Part shown: positions 54,780-64,000 of the stretch, piece by piece | Numbering within the stretch: position 1 is the stretch's first letter | How the letters are laid out: each line of letters begins with the position of its first letter | NCBI GenBank assembly: GCA_020633195.1 | Contig: JACKEC010000040.1 | Location: 1 to 64,000 of the forward strand | Direction: 5' to 3' | Length of the DNA: 64,000 nt | From: Sandaracinaceae bacterium | GTDB taxonomy: Bacteria > Myxococcota_A > Polyangia > Polyangiales > Sandaracinaceae | The notes under the pieces: generated by a model | Database searches by the model: none | What the model was told of the DNA's origin: nothing | What the model saw: the letters and a program-made list of their open reading frames with translations, nothing else | Program-made: the position numbers and the translations under genes

Positions 54780-55400
54780 TCAGCGCTGAGCGGAGCGTGA
54801 CCGCGTCGCGACCGCGTCCCGGAAGGGGAAGTGGTGGCGGATGGCCGAGGGCAGCTCGTGGGGGTGGCTCGACCAGCGGCTCAGCGCCTCCCGGTCCTGG
54901 ACCCAGGGGAGCAGCGGCTGCTCGACCTGGCCCGCGTGGGCGACGGCCTCCCGCAGGCGCTCGTCCCAGAGCGGCGCGAGGTGAGAGAACTCGGAGCTGC
55001 TGATCACTCCCCGACAGTTCGGCGAGCCGCAGAGGCAGTTGAGGTCCTCCTCCAGGTTCAGCGAGCTGTAGTCGCAGGTGACCTCTTCACCCTCTTCGAT
55101 GTCCCGCACCGCGAGCTCGAAGTCGACGCCGGGGCTGAGGCTCACCGGCTCGCAGCTGTGATTCATGAAGCGCCCGTGGTCCCAGCACAGCACGCGCTTA
55201 CCGCTGCCGTTCACGTAGGAGTAGACCTCCAGCACCGGCCAGAGCGACTCGCCGAGCGCCTGGACCTCGTGAGGTCCGAAGACACGGTCGAGCGGGTCGA
55301 GCGCCCACAGGATGGTGCCTTTGGGGATGCGCTGGGTAGCGCGCACGCCATAGCCGACCGCGTCGCTGATCCAGCTCAGGCGGGTCGAGGGGTGAAGCAT
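54780..55400 (-). CDS. Bacterial SET-domain lysine methyltransferase-like protein
   Basis: A 206-aa SET-domain protein. The SET core is complete: GYGVRATQRIPKGTILWAL (about 16-34), the SAM pseudoknot RFMNHSCEP (about 77-85; Asn80, His81) and VTCDYSSLN with Tyr111. A post-SET zinc cluster follows: CLCGSPNCRG (C122, C124, C129, spacing C-x-C-x4-C). These are the features of eukaryotic histone-lysine methyltransferases. The C-terminus (about 135-206) is helical and bacterial in character. GGAGG lies 5 bp before ATG 55400 and decides it over the GTG at 55412. It is the first gene of an operon with the GNAT-nitrilase fusion. The protein target is unknown. Confidence 0.88.
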   Translation of the reverse strand: MLHPSTRLSWISDAVGYGVRATQRIPKGTILWALDPLDRVFGPHEVQALGESLWPVLEVYSYVNGSGKRVLCWDHGRFMNHSCEPVSLSPGVDFELAVRDIEEGEEVTCDYSSLNLEEDLNCLCGSPNCRGVISSSEFSHLAPLWDERLREAVAHAGQVEQPLLPWVQDREALSRWSSHPHELPSAIRHHFPFRDAVATRSRSAQR

Positions 55401-55405
55401 TACAT

Positions 55406-55410
55406 CCTCC
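55406..55410 (-). promoter_or_regulatory. Ribosome-binding site of the SET-domain gene
   Basis: GGAGG on the minus strand, five bases before the ATG at 55400. Its position supports that ATG over the GTG at 55412, which would place the site inside the coding sequence. Confidence 0.6.
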
Positions 55411-55412
55411 AC

Positions 55413-55670
55413 TGAGGAGAGACTGACCGAGCGGCCATTGGGGCCGCGCCCTCACGAGTCCACCGGATTGAGCCGGTTGATTTGCGCAAGCGTGGGCATG
55501 TTCGCGACGCCACACAATGGAGAAAAAAGGGGGGGGCTCACTTTTTGGTCGCGGCGGGCGGCTCCCGACCGCCCCCGGAGCCCGGGCCCGTCCGCCGGGG
55601 CGCAAGACAGCTTCCTTCCTACTTCTCGGTTGTCGCCGCCCCGATTGGCCGTGGAGCGGCGCGTGGATAG
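55413..55670. promoter_or_regulatory. Divergent intergenic region with A6/G8 run and hairpin
   Basis: A 258-bp gap between the SET gene and the DUF6544-like gene. It is less GC-rich than its surroundings. It contains gagaaaaaagggggggg at about 55520-55536 followed by cactttttgg (an A-run and a T-run). A gggcgg/ccgccc inverted repeat lies at about 55556-55574. No convincing coding frame or named RNA was recognised. Confidence 0.4.
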
Positions 55671-56345
55671 ATGACGGACATGGCCGTCGTCCCCGAGCCC
55701 TTGCGCCGTTTCGCCGAGCGATCCGCGAGCTCGATGCCCGCCGATCCTCGCCGCGCGCTCTTCGAGCAGACGGGCGAGATGCGCCTTCAACCCGACGGGC
55801 GGTGGATGACCTTCACCGCCGAGCAGTGGGCGTCGCTCACGGACGTCGCGTTCTGCTGGCACGCCCGGGTGAAGATGGCCCCCCTCGTGACCGCCGTCGT
55901 CGAGGACGCCTTCGAGGACGGCCACGGACACCTCGACGTCAAGATCTGGGGCGGCCTCCGGGTCAGCCACGGAGAGGGGCCCGAGATCGATCGGGGCGAG
56001 GTGCAGCGCTACCTGGCCGAGCTCCCGTTCTTCCCGTCGGCGATGCTCACCAACGAGGCCCTCCGATTCGACGAGGGGCCGGACGGCGCCCACCGCGTCT
56101 GGGTCGGCGACCCGGAGTGCTACGTCGACCTCCACCTCGACGAAGACGGCGACGTGGTCCGCGCGTACACGGAGACCCGACCGAGGTTGGGGGAGGGGCC
56201 GACCCCGTGGGAGGGCCGGTTCTTCGACTACGCCGTCCTCGACGGGGTGCGCCTGCCGACGCGGGCCGAGGTCGCATGGACCCTGGACGGCGAGCCCTTC
56301 GTGTACTGGCGCGGCCGCATCGCGAGCTACGGCTGGCAGACCTGA
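55671..56345 (+). CDS. DUF6544/DUF6920-like protein
   Basis: A 224-aa cytoplasmic protein. The family style is visible in FCWHARVKMAPLVTAVVEDAF, GHGHLDVKIWGGLRVSHGEG (each cited in part), DRGEVQRYLAELPFFPSAML and a late FFDYAVLDGVRLPTRAEVAW. It has no signal peptide, Cys pairs or catalytic motif. The fold is probably beta-rich. It is divergent from the SET gene and convergent with the HSL-type hydrolase, one base apart. Confidence 0.7.
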   Translation: MTDMAVVPEPLRRFAERSASSMPADPRRALFEQTGEMRLQPDGRWMTFTAEQWASLTDVAFCWHARVKMAPLVTAVVEDAFEDGHGHLDVKIWGGLRVSHGEGPEIDRGEVQRYLAELPFFPSAMLTNEALRFDEGPDGAHRVWVGDPECYVDLHLDEDGDVVRAYTETRPRLGEGPTPWEGRFFDYAVLDGVRLPTRAEVAWTLDGEPFVYWRGRIASYGWQT

Positions 56346-56346
56346 C

Positions 56347-57378
56347 TCAGGGCCACAGCGCGCGCCGGGCCTCGCCGGCGATGTCCTCTACGGCCCAGGC
56401 GGCGGAGCGGATCAGGCCGCCCATCCCGAAGAAGCCGTGCACCTGGCTCCCGTAGCAGCGCAGCGTGGTGGGCACGCCCGCCGCCATGAGCGCGTGCGCG
56501 TACGCCTCGCCCTCGTCGCGCAGCGGGTCGAACCCGGCCACGACCACGTGCGCGGGCGGGAGGCCCGAGACGTCGCGCGTCGCGAGCGGGGAGGCGCGCG
56601 GGTCGAGCGCCTGCGTCGGGTCGCTCAGGTAGTTGGCGAGGAACCAGTCGACGGTGCTGCCGTTGAGGAAGAAGCCGTCGGCGAACAGAGCGTGCGACTC
56701 GCAGGAGCGCGTCATGTCGGTCGCGGGGTAGATCAACAGCTGCCAGCAGGGCGGCGGGTGGCCCTCGCTCCGCATCTGCTGCGCGACGACGGCGGCGAGG
56801 TTGCCGCCCGCCGAGTCACCCGCGACGGCAATCCGCGCGGGGTCGATCGCGAGCGCGCCGACGTTCGCGTGGACCCAGCGAAAGGTCGCGCACGCGTCGT
56901 CGACGGCGGCGGGGAAGGGATCCTCGGGCGCCATCCGGTAGTCGACGGCGATCACCGTGGCGGTCGCGTGCCGCGCCAGGTGCCGGCAGCTCGCGTCGTG
57001 CGAGTCGAGGCCGCCGACCACGAAGCCGCCGCCGTGGTAGTAGACGATCGCCGGGAGTGGGTCGGGGCCGCCGCGGGGCGTGTAGACGCGCACCGCGAGC
57101 TCGCCCGCCGGGCCGGTGATCCACTGGTCCTCGACGCGGTGCAGCGGCTCGCGCGGCATCTCGGCGAGGCGGGTCTGGTTCGTGAACTCGACGCGGGCCC
57201 GCTCGGGACCGAGGGAGTCGAGCGAGGGCCGCGCGCCGCGCTCGAGGAGGGTCACGAGCGTGTGCACCTCGCGGTCGAGCGGGACCCCTCGATCGTTGCG
57301 GGGCGGGGGGCCGAACAGGGGGCGCCCGAGCACCCGGGCGACCCCGAGCGCGCGGCGCGCGAGGGCGCGTCCGAGCAT
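56347..57378 (-). CDS. HSL-family alpha/beta hydrolase (carboxylesterase)
   Basis: A 343-aa esterase of the hormone-sensitive-lipase family. The oxyanion motif is YYHGGGFVVGG (about 92-102), the nucleophile elbow GDSAGGN (Ser about 167), the acid lies in VVAGFDPLRDEG (Asp about 262) and the His in SQVHGFFGMGG (about 317). The N-terminal ~40 residues are Arg-rich. Such enzymes hydrolyse short-chain esters. TAGACG lies six bases before the ATG at 57378. It is divergent from the DUF2752 gene. Confidence 0.88.
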   Translation of the reverse strand: MLGRALARRALGVARVLGRPLFGPPPRNDRGVPLDREVHTLVTLLERGARPSLDSLGPERARVEFTNQTRLAEMPREPLHRVEDQWITGPAGELAVRVYTPRGGPDPLPAIVYYHGGGFVVGGLDSHDASCRHLARHATATVIAVDYRMAPEDPFPAAVDDACATFRWVHANVGALAIDPARIAVAGDSAGGNLAAVVAQQMRSEGHPPPCWQLLIYPATDMTRSCESHALFADGFFLNGSTVDWFLANYLSDPTQALDPRASPLATRDVSGLPPAHVVVAGFDPLRDEGEAYAHALMAAGVPTTLRCYGSQVHGFFGMGGLIRSAAWAVEDIAGEARRALWP

Positions 57379-57397
57379 GGGTCTCGTCTAGCACGCC

Positions 57398-57426
57398 TTG
57401 ACGACCCTCACCGAAAGCGTTTGAGT
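57398..57426 (+). promoter_or_regulatory. Putative promoter, DUF2752 gene
   Basis: TTGACG (57398-57403) and TTGAGT (57421-57426) separated by 17 bp. The second ends seven bases before the ATG at 57434. The -35 is a five-of-six match, the -10 weak. Transcription would begin at the start codon. Confidence 0.4.
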
Positions 57427-57433
57427 TGCCTCG

Positions 57434-57937
57434 ATGGACGAGCTCGCCAGCGCCGAAGGTCTGCCTTCTCCCCGGGGTCGCGGGAAAATCTTCGGCGACG
57501 ATCTCGTCGGTCAGGGGGACTGGAGCTCCCTGATCACGTGGGCCGTCCTGTTCGCCGGACCGCTCGCCGTCCTCGTGACCGCCGCGATGCTCACGCCGTC
57601 GCCGGAGCACCACGGGACGCACACGCAGCTCGGCCTGCCGCCGTGCGGGTTCCTCGTCTACACCGGCTACCCGTGCCCCGGATGCGGCCTGACGACGTCC
57701 TTCGCGCACATGATCCGGATGGAGATCTTCGGCGCCTTCCAGGCCAACCCGTTCGGCATCCTGCTCTTCCTGGCGACCGCCGCGATCGTCCCGATCTCGC
57801 TGTTCGGGATCGTGAAGCGGATGCCCGTCGTCGACACCCTCGACCGGCTCCACGCGGAGAAGATCGCGATCGGGCTCTCGATCGTCTCGATCGTCGTATG
57901 GGTCGTGAAGATCGGCATCCAGTACTATTCCGCATGA
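57434..57937 (+). CDS. DUF2752 membrane protein
   Basis: A 167-aa membrane protein with the DUF2752 hallmark YPCPGCGLTTSF (about 76-87; two Cys in C-x2-C). Three or four helices are predicted (about 34-55, 88-105, 108-130 and 142-160). The function of the family is unknown, but its paired Cys and membrane location suggest metal or redox chemistry. It ends 22 bp before the kinase GTG, so the two are probably co-transcribed. Confidence 0.88.
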   Translation: MDELASAEGLPSPRGRGKIFGDDLVGQGDWSSLITWAVLFAGPLAVLVTAAMLTPSPEHHGTHTQLGLPPCGFLVYTGYPCPGCGLTTSFAHMIRMEIFGAFQANPFGILLFLATAAIVPISLFGIVKRMPVVDTLDRLHAEKIAIGLSIVSIVVWVVKIGIQYYSA

Positions 57938-57959
57938 CCTCGTCCCTCGGGCGTGAGCC

Positions 57960-59969
<2,010 letters not shown>

Positions 59970-60038
59970 CCGGCTTCGAAACGCGCGATCCGGGCCCCCG
60001 TCGTGCGGAAGCCCGGATCGAGCGCGGTCGCGAGCGGT

Positions 60039-60551
60039 CTACTCGGCGATCGTGATCTTGATCATCTGCACGGGCGTCAGGGGCCGATCGCGGCCGTCGG
60101 TTTCGACGGACTCGATCCGGTTGACCACCTCCATGCCCTGGGTGACGCGGCCGAACACCGGGTGCTTGGACGCGCCCGGGCTGAAGAAGTCGAGGTAGGA
60201 GTTGTGCTTGGTGTTGATGAAGAACTGCGAGCTGCCCGACTGCGGACCCGCGTTCGCCATCGACAGCGTGCCGACCTCGTTGGAGATCTGCGCGTTCGCC
60301 GGGTGCTCGTCCTGAATGGAGCCGTAGGGCGACTGGCCCGTGCCGGCGCGGGGGCTCTGCGGGTCGCGGCTGTGAGGGCAGCCGAACTGGCACATGAAGT
60401 TCTGGATGACGCGGTGGAAGTGAAGGCCGTCGTAGAAGCCCTCCTTCGCGAGGCGGACGAAGTTGCCGCCCGTGATGGGCATCTGGTCGACGAGAATTTC
60501 CGCCTGGAAGCTCCCGAGCGACGTCTCGAACGTAGCGATGGGGTTGGTCAT
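60039..60551 (-). CDS. ppiB: Cyclophilin-type peptidyl-prolyl isomerase
   Basis: A 170-aa cytoplasmic cyclophilin. Core motifs are FETSLGSFQAEIL, NFVRLAKEGFYDGLHFHRVI, GTLSMANAG, SGSSQFFINTK and HPVFGRVTQGMEVV. The catalytic Arg (FHRVI) and the Phe/Gln/His substrate residues are present, so it should catalyse Xaa-Pro isomerisation. There is no signal peptide, which favours the PpiB type over the periplasmic PpiA. TAGGTC lies seven bases before the ATG. No operon partner is evident. Confidence 0.93.
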   Translation of the reverse strand: MTNPIATFETSLGSFQAEILVDQMPITGGNFVRLAKEGFYDGLHFHRVIQNFMCQFGCPHSRDPQSPRAGTGQSPYGSIQDEHPANAQISNEVGTLSMANAGPQSGSSQFFINTKHNSYLDFFSPGASKHPVFGRVTQGMEVVNRIESVETDGRDRPLTPVQMIKITIAE

Positions 60552-60558
60552 GACCGAC

Positions 60559-60564
60559 GACCTA
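60559..60564 (-). promoter_or_regulatory. Putative -10 element, cyclophilin gene
   Basis: TAGGTC on the minus strand with seven bases to the ATG at 60551. The match to the consensus is only partial, and the element is listed for its shared position. Confidence 0.28.
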
Positions 60565-60624
60565 CCCGATGGACCGGGGTCGGATCAATCACTCTTCGGG
60601 CGGTAGCGCACGCTCCGGCCGATC

Positions 60625-61517
60625 TCAGGCGCTCGGGAGGGCGCGCAGCGCGTCGCGCGCGGCGCGTCGGAGCGCCTCGCCCTCGACGATCGGGCTGCCT
60701 TCACCGACGGACGCGAGGCCCAGCATCAGCGCCGGCGCGGGCTCGATCCCGACCCCGGCGAGCGCGCCGTCCGAGGCCTCGGCCCGGAGCCGCGCCACCA
60801 CGACCTCCGCCCCCGTGGCGCTCGTCTCGGGCAGCAGGAGCGTGAACTCGTCGGTGTCCGACCGGAACAGGTGGTCGATGCTGCGGATCGCCCGCCGCAG
60901 GTTCGACGCGAGCTGGAGCACGAGGCCCACCCCCGTGTCGTCGCCCGAGGTCTGGACGATCGCGCCGAGGTTCGCGATGCGGAGCACCACGCAGGTCAGC
61001 GGGCTCCCGTAGCGGACCGCCCGGGTGACCTCGTACTCGAGCGTCATCCGCAGCTGCGCTTCGCCGCCCGCGTGCGTGAGCGGGTCGGTGCCCTCGGTCG
61101 GCGGCGACGACAGGGGGCTGCGCGCGCGCTCGGCGCGCTCCTCGGCGGCGGCGAGCCGCAGGAGGTTCCGCATCCGCTGCTCCACCTCGAAGACCCGGTA
61201 GGGGCGCGTGACGAAGTCGCTCGCGCCCCGCTCGATGCCGCGCCGCCGCGCCTCGTCGTCCTCGCGCTCGGTGGCGAGGAGCACGGGGATGTGCGCGAGC
61301 GCGGGGTCCGACTGCAGCACCTCGAGCACGTCGGCGCCGTCGTCGGTGCGAAGCTCCGCGTCGAGCACGATCAAGGCCGGTCGCTGACGCGCGATCACGT
61401 CGAGGACCCCGCTGCCGTCGCTCGCGGTGACCAGCTCGAAGCCCGCCTCCGTGCACAGCTCCTCGAGCAGGCGGAGGTTGAACGGGTCTCCGTCCGCCAG
61501 CAGGACGAGCTGACCCA

Positions 61518-61518
<1 letters not shown>
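60625..61518 (-). CDS. Response regulator with degenerate GGDEF domain
   Basis: A 297-aa protein. The receiver domain (1-120) has the acidic pair D9/D11 (ADGD), phospho-acceptor Asp53 (LIVLDAEL), Thr84 (LLATERE) and Lys-loop region RPYRVF, where the usual K-P is R-P. From about 150 a GGDEF-like fold follows (TLEYEVTRAVRYGSPLTCVVLRI), but the signature reads RSDTDEFTLLLP, with the two Gly lost. It is therefore unlikely to make cyclic di-GMP and may instead bind it or GTP. The ATG overlaps the sigma-54 activator stop by one base (TGATG), so the two act together. Confidence 0.82.
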
Positions 61519-62732
<1,214 letters not shown>

Positions 62733-62775
62733 CCGCGGGCGCGTTTATCGCACGCCGCGCCCGCGCCGACAACGC

Positions 62776-63018
62776 TCAGAAGGGCGCGCCGCGGACCGTT
62801 CGGCGGACCTCGCTCACCAGGTCGCGTCGCAGCGGCGGCAGGTCGTGGCGAGCCCGCGAGCGCGAGAGGAGCAGGAAGGAGCTCGGGACCGAGGCGGTCA
62901 CGTGGGTCTCCCCGCACTCCATGTAGCCGGGGCGGACCTCACGGCAGGTGGGGGTGTCTTGCGCCAGGGCGGCGCCGGCGGGGAGGCTCAGGAGAGCGAC
63001 GAGGCAGACAATGCGCAT
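62776..63018 (-). CDS. Small exported protein
   Basis: An 80-aa protein with a clean signal peptide (IVCLVALLSLPAGAALAQ). The mature part has two Cys in TCREVRPGYMECGE (a likely disulphide) and an Arg-rich C-terminus. Not recognised. It lies 39 bp after the modC stop in the same direction. Confidence 0.55.
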   Translation of the reverse strand: MRIVCLVALLSLPAGAALAQDTPTCREVRPGYMECGETHVTASVPSSFLLLSRSRARHDLPPLRRDLVSEVRRTVRGAPF

Positions 63019-63057
63019 GGCGCATTGGACCCCGCGGCTCGGGAGAAGTTCCGCGGG

Positions 63058-63816
63058 TTACTCGTCTTCCGAGATCCAGGACGGCGGGGGCACGGATCCG
63101 AGGGGGCGGTCGATGAGCCCGGCGGTGAGCGCGGCCACGAACTCGGTGCTCGGGCGGACGGCGACCTCCTCGAGGGCGCCGTGCTGCGTGACGCGGCCCC
63201 CCTCGAGGACGAGCACCGCCCACGCGAACTCCACTGCGTCCGCGGGGTCGTGGGTGACCACCAGCGCCGGCAGCTGCGTCTCCTCGAACCACTCGGCGAG
63301 GAAGCGGCGCGTCCGCGGCCGCGCCGTCGGGTCGAGCGCGGACAGGGGCTCGTCGAGCAACAGCAGGCGGGGCTCCGCGGCGCGAGCCCGGGCGAGCGCC
63401 ACCTTCTGCTGCTGGCCGCCCGACAGCTCGCCGGGGAGGCGATCGCAGACCCCGGCGAGGTCGAGCTCCCCGAGCAGATCGATCGCGGCCTCGCGCCGCT
63501 CGCGGTCGGTGCCGCGGCGTCGGCCGAACGCGACGTTCTCGAGCGCGCTGAGGTGAGGGAACAGCCCGAGCCCCTGCGGGACGTAAGCCACGTGGCGGTC
63601 CTCGGGCGGCTGATCGATGCCGCGCTCGTCGAAGAGCGTCTCGCCGCCGAGCACGATCCGGCCGCGGCTCGGCCGCAGCGCGCCCACGCACGCGCGCAGC
63701 AGCGTCGTCTTGCCGGCGCCGTTGGGGCCCATCACCGCGGTGACCCCGCCGCAGGCGATGTTCACGTCGAGCGAGAAGGTCCCGCGCTCGACGGTGATGC
63801 AGACCTCGAGCGTCAC
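63058..63816 (-). CDS. modC: Molybdate-type ABC transporter ATP-binding protein
   Basis: A 252-aa ABC ATPase. The Walker A is GPNGAGKTT (about 30-38), the Q-loop lies near VPQG, the signature is LSGGQQQKVALARA (about 128-141), Walker B LLLLDEPLSALD and the switch VVTHDPADAVEFA. The short DPTARPRTRRF stretch and the order modB-modC point to the molybdate/sulfate family. The C-terminal regulatory TOBE/MOP extension is missing, as the protein ends about 40 residues after the ABC core, so it is a truncated form of ModC. The GTG start overlaps the modB stop (GTGA). Confidence 0.82.
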   Translation of the reverse strand: MTLEVCITVERGTFSLDVNIACGGVTAVMGPNGAGKTTLLRACVGALRPSRGRIVLGGETLFDERGIDQPPEDRHVAYVPQGLGLFPHLSALENVAFGRRRGTDRERREAAIDLLGELDLAGVCDRLPGELSGGQQQKVALARARAAEPRLLLLDEPLSALDPTARPRTRRFLAEWFEETQLPALVVTHDPADAVEFAWAVLVLEGGRVTQHGALEEVAVRPSTEFVAALTAGLIDRPLGSVPPPSWISEDE

Positions 63817-64000
63817 GGGCGACCCCCGAAGGCGCGGGCGATCGGCGAGGAGCGCAGCGCCAGGAACATCACGAGCGCGAAGCCGAGGAGCACGAGCGAC
63901 ATCGCGCGGGCCGGCGCCATGTCGCCCTCCATCGTGGTGTAGATGGCGATGGGCAGGGTCCGCGTGACGCCGGGCAGGCTCCCCGCGAAGACGAGTGTCG
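63813..64000 (-). CDS. modB: Molybdate-type ABC transporter permease, C-terminal part (runs off right edge)
   Basis: The last 61 codons of a permease. The frame reads AGSLPGVTRTLPIAIYTTM, matching the end of the permease EAA/loop region in ModB (AGNIPGRTRTLPLAIY), then MSLVLLGFALVMFLALR as the last membrane helix and a short basic tail. Its stop overlaps the ATP-binding subunit start. The periplasmic binding protein would lie further right. Confidence 0.85.
   Translation of the reverse strand, partial: TLVFAGSLPGVTRTLPIAIYTTMEGDMAPARAMSLVLLGFALVMFLALRSSPIARAFGGRP

Overview
The window is about 70% G+C, densely packed and dominated by GTG and ATG starts with 1-8 base overlaps between co-transcribed genes. 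Its protein content points to a predatory or soil myxobacterium of the Polyangiales/Sandaracinus type. The signs are lipoprotein-rich gene content, MopE-like repeats (Asp-x-Asp-Cys-Asp-Gly), Cys-rich CGDG...CDDGN repeats, MYXO-CTERM-like C-terminal tails, a Hanks-type Ser/Thr kinase, a GYF/DUF4339 protein, DUF4112 and DUF2752 proteins and a SET-domain protein. The assignment rests on protein style, not on a marker gene. No rRNA, tRNA, CRISPR array, transposase or origin was seen.

Layout. 1-4079: edge of a probable ferritin-like protein, a two-module FtsX/MacB permease, a tiny lipoprotein, a small unknown and a cupin. 4133-11268: a PAS-type sensor kinase, then a three-gene block (GH92 glycosidase lipoprotein, GYF+DUF4870 membrane protein, small Cys lipoprotein) bracketed by two inverted copies of a ~350-390 bp palindrome-rich repeat. 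10300-17396: a minus-strand run of secreted or envelope proteins, including a 1162-aa VWA/MopE protein with a MYXO-CTERM-like tail and an FGE-like protein translationally coupled to it. 17454-31254: aminotransferase, methyltransferase, hydrolase lipoprotein, two glycosyltransferases, a 20-repeat Cys-rich lipoprotein, ATP-grasp enzyme plus two SMR-type half transporters, GNAT-like protein and patatin. 30706-37255: two paralogous secreted proteins flanking hrpB, then ettA and a TIGR01777 epimerase. 37281-41036: HEAT, hydrolase, DUF4112, TPR, coiled-coil and SCP2 proteins.

41103-51650 is the most interesting block. It is a compact type II fatty-acid/polyketide-like cluster. A flavin-dependent halogenase-family enzyme is divergent from seven mutually overlapping genes: two lipoproteins, a ketosynthase fused to a degenerate half-ketosynthase, an acyl carrier protein, a GcvT-like folate enzyme, a FabZ-like dehydratase and a propeller-like lipoprotein. 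These converge on a phytoene-desaturase-type oxidoreductase. No malonyltransferase, ketoreductase or thioesterase is present, so the cluster probably draws on primary fatty-acid synthesis.

51820-64000: a second VWA/MopE protein, a two-gene operon of a bacterial SET-domain protein and a GNAT-nitrilase fusion, a DUF6544-like protein, an HSL esterase, DUF2752, a Ser/Thr kinase, a cyclophilin, a sigma-54 activator coupled to a response regulator with a degenerate GGDEF domain, and the end of a molybdate-type ABC transporter (modB-modC).

A recurring regulatory feature is a TA-starting hexamer ending 6-8 bases before the start codon of at least ten operon-leading genes, which is the geometry of leaderless promoters.
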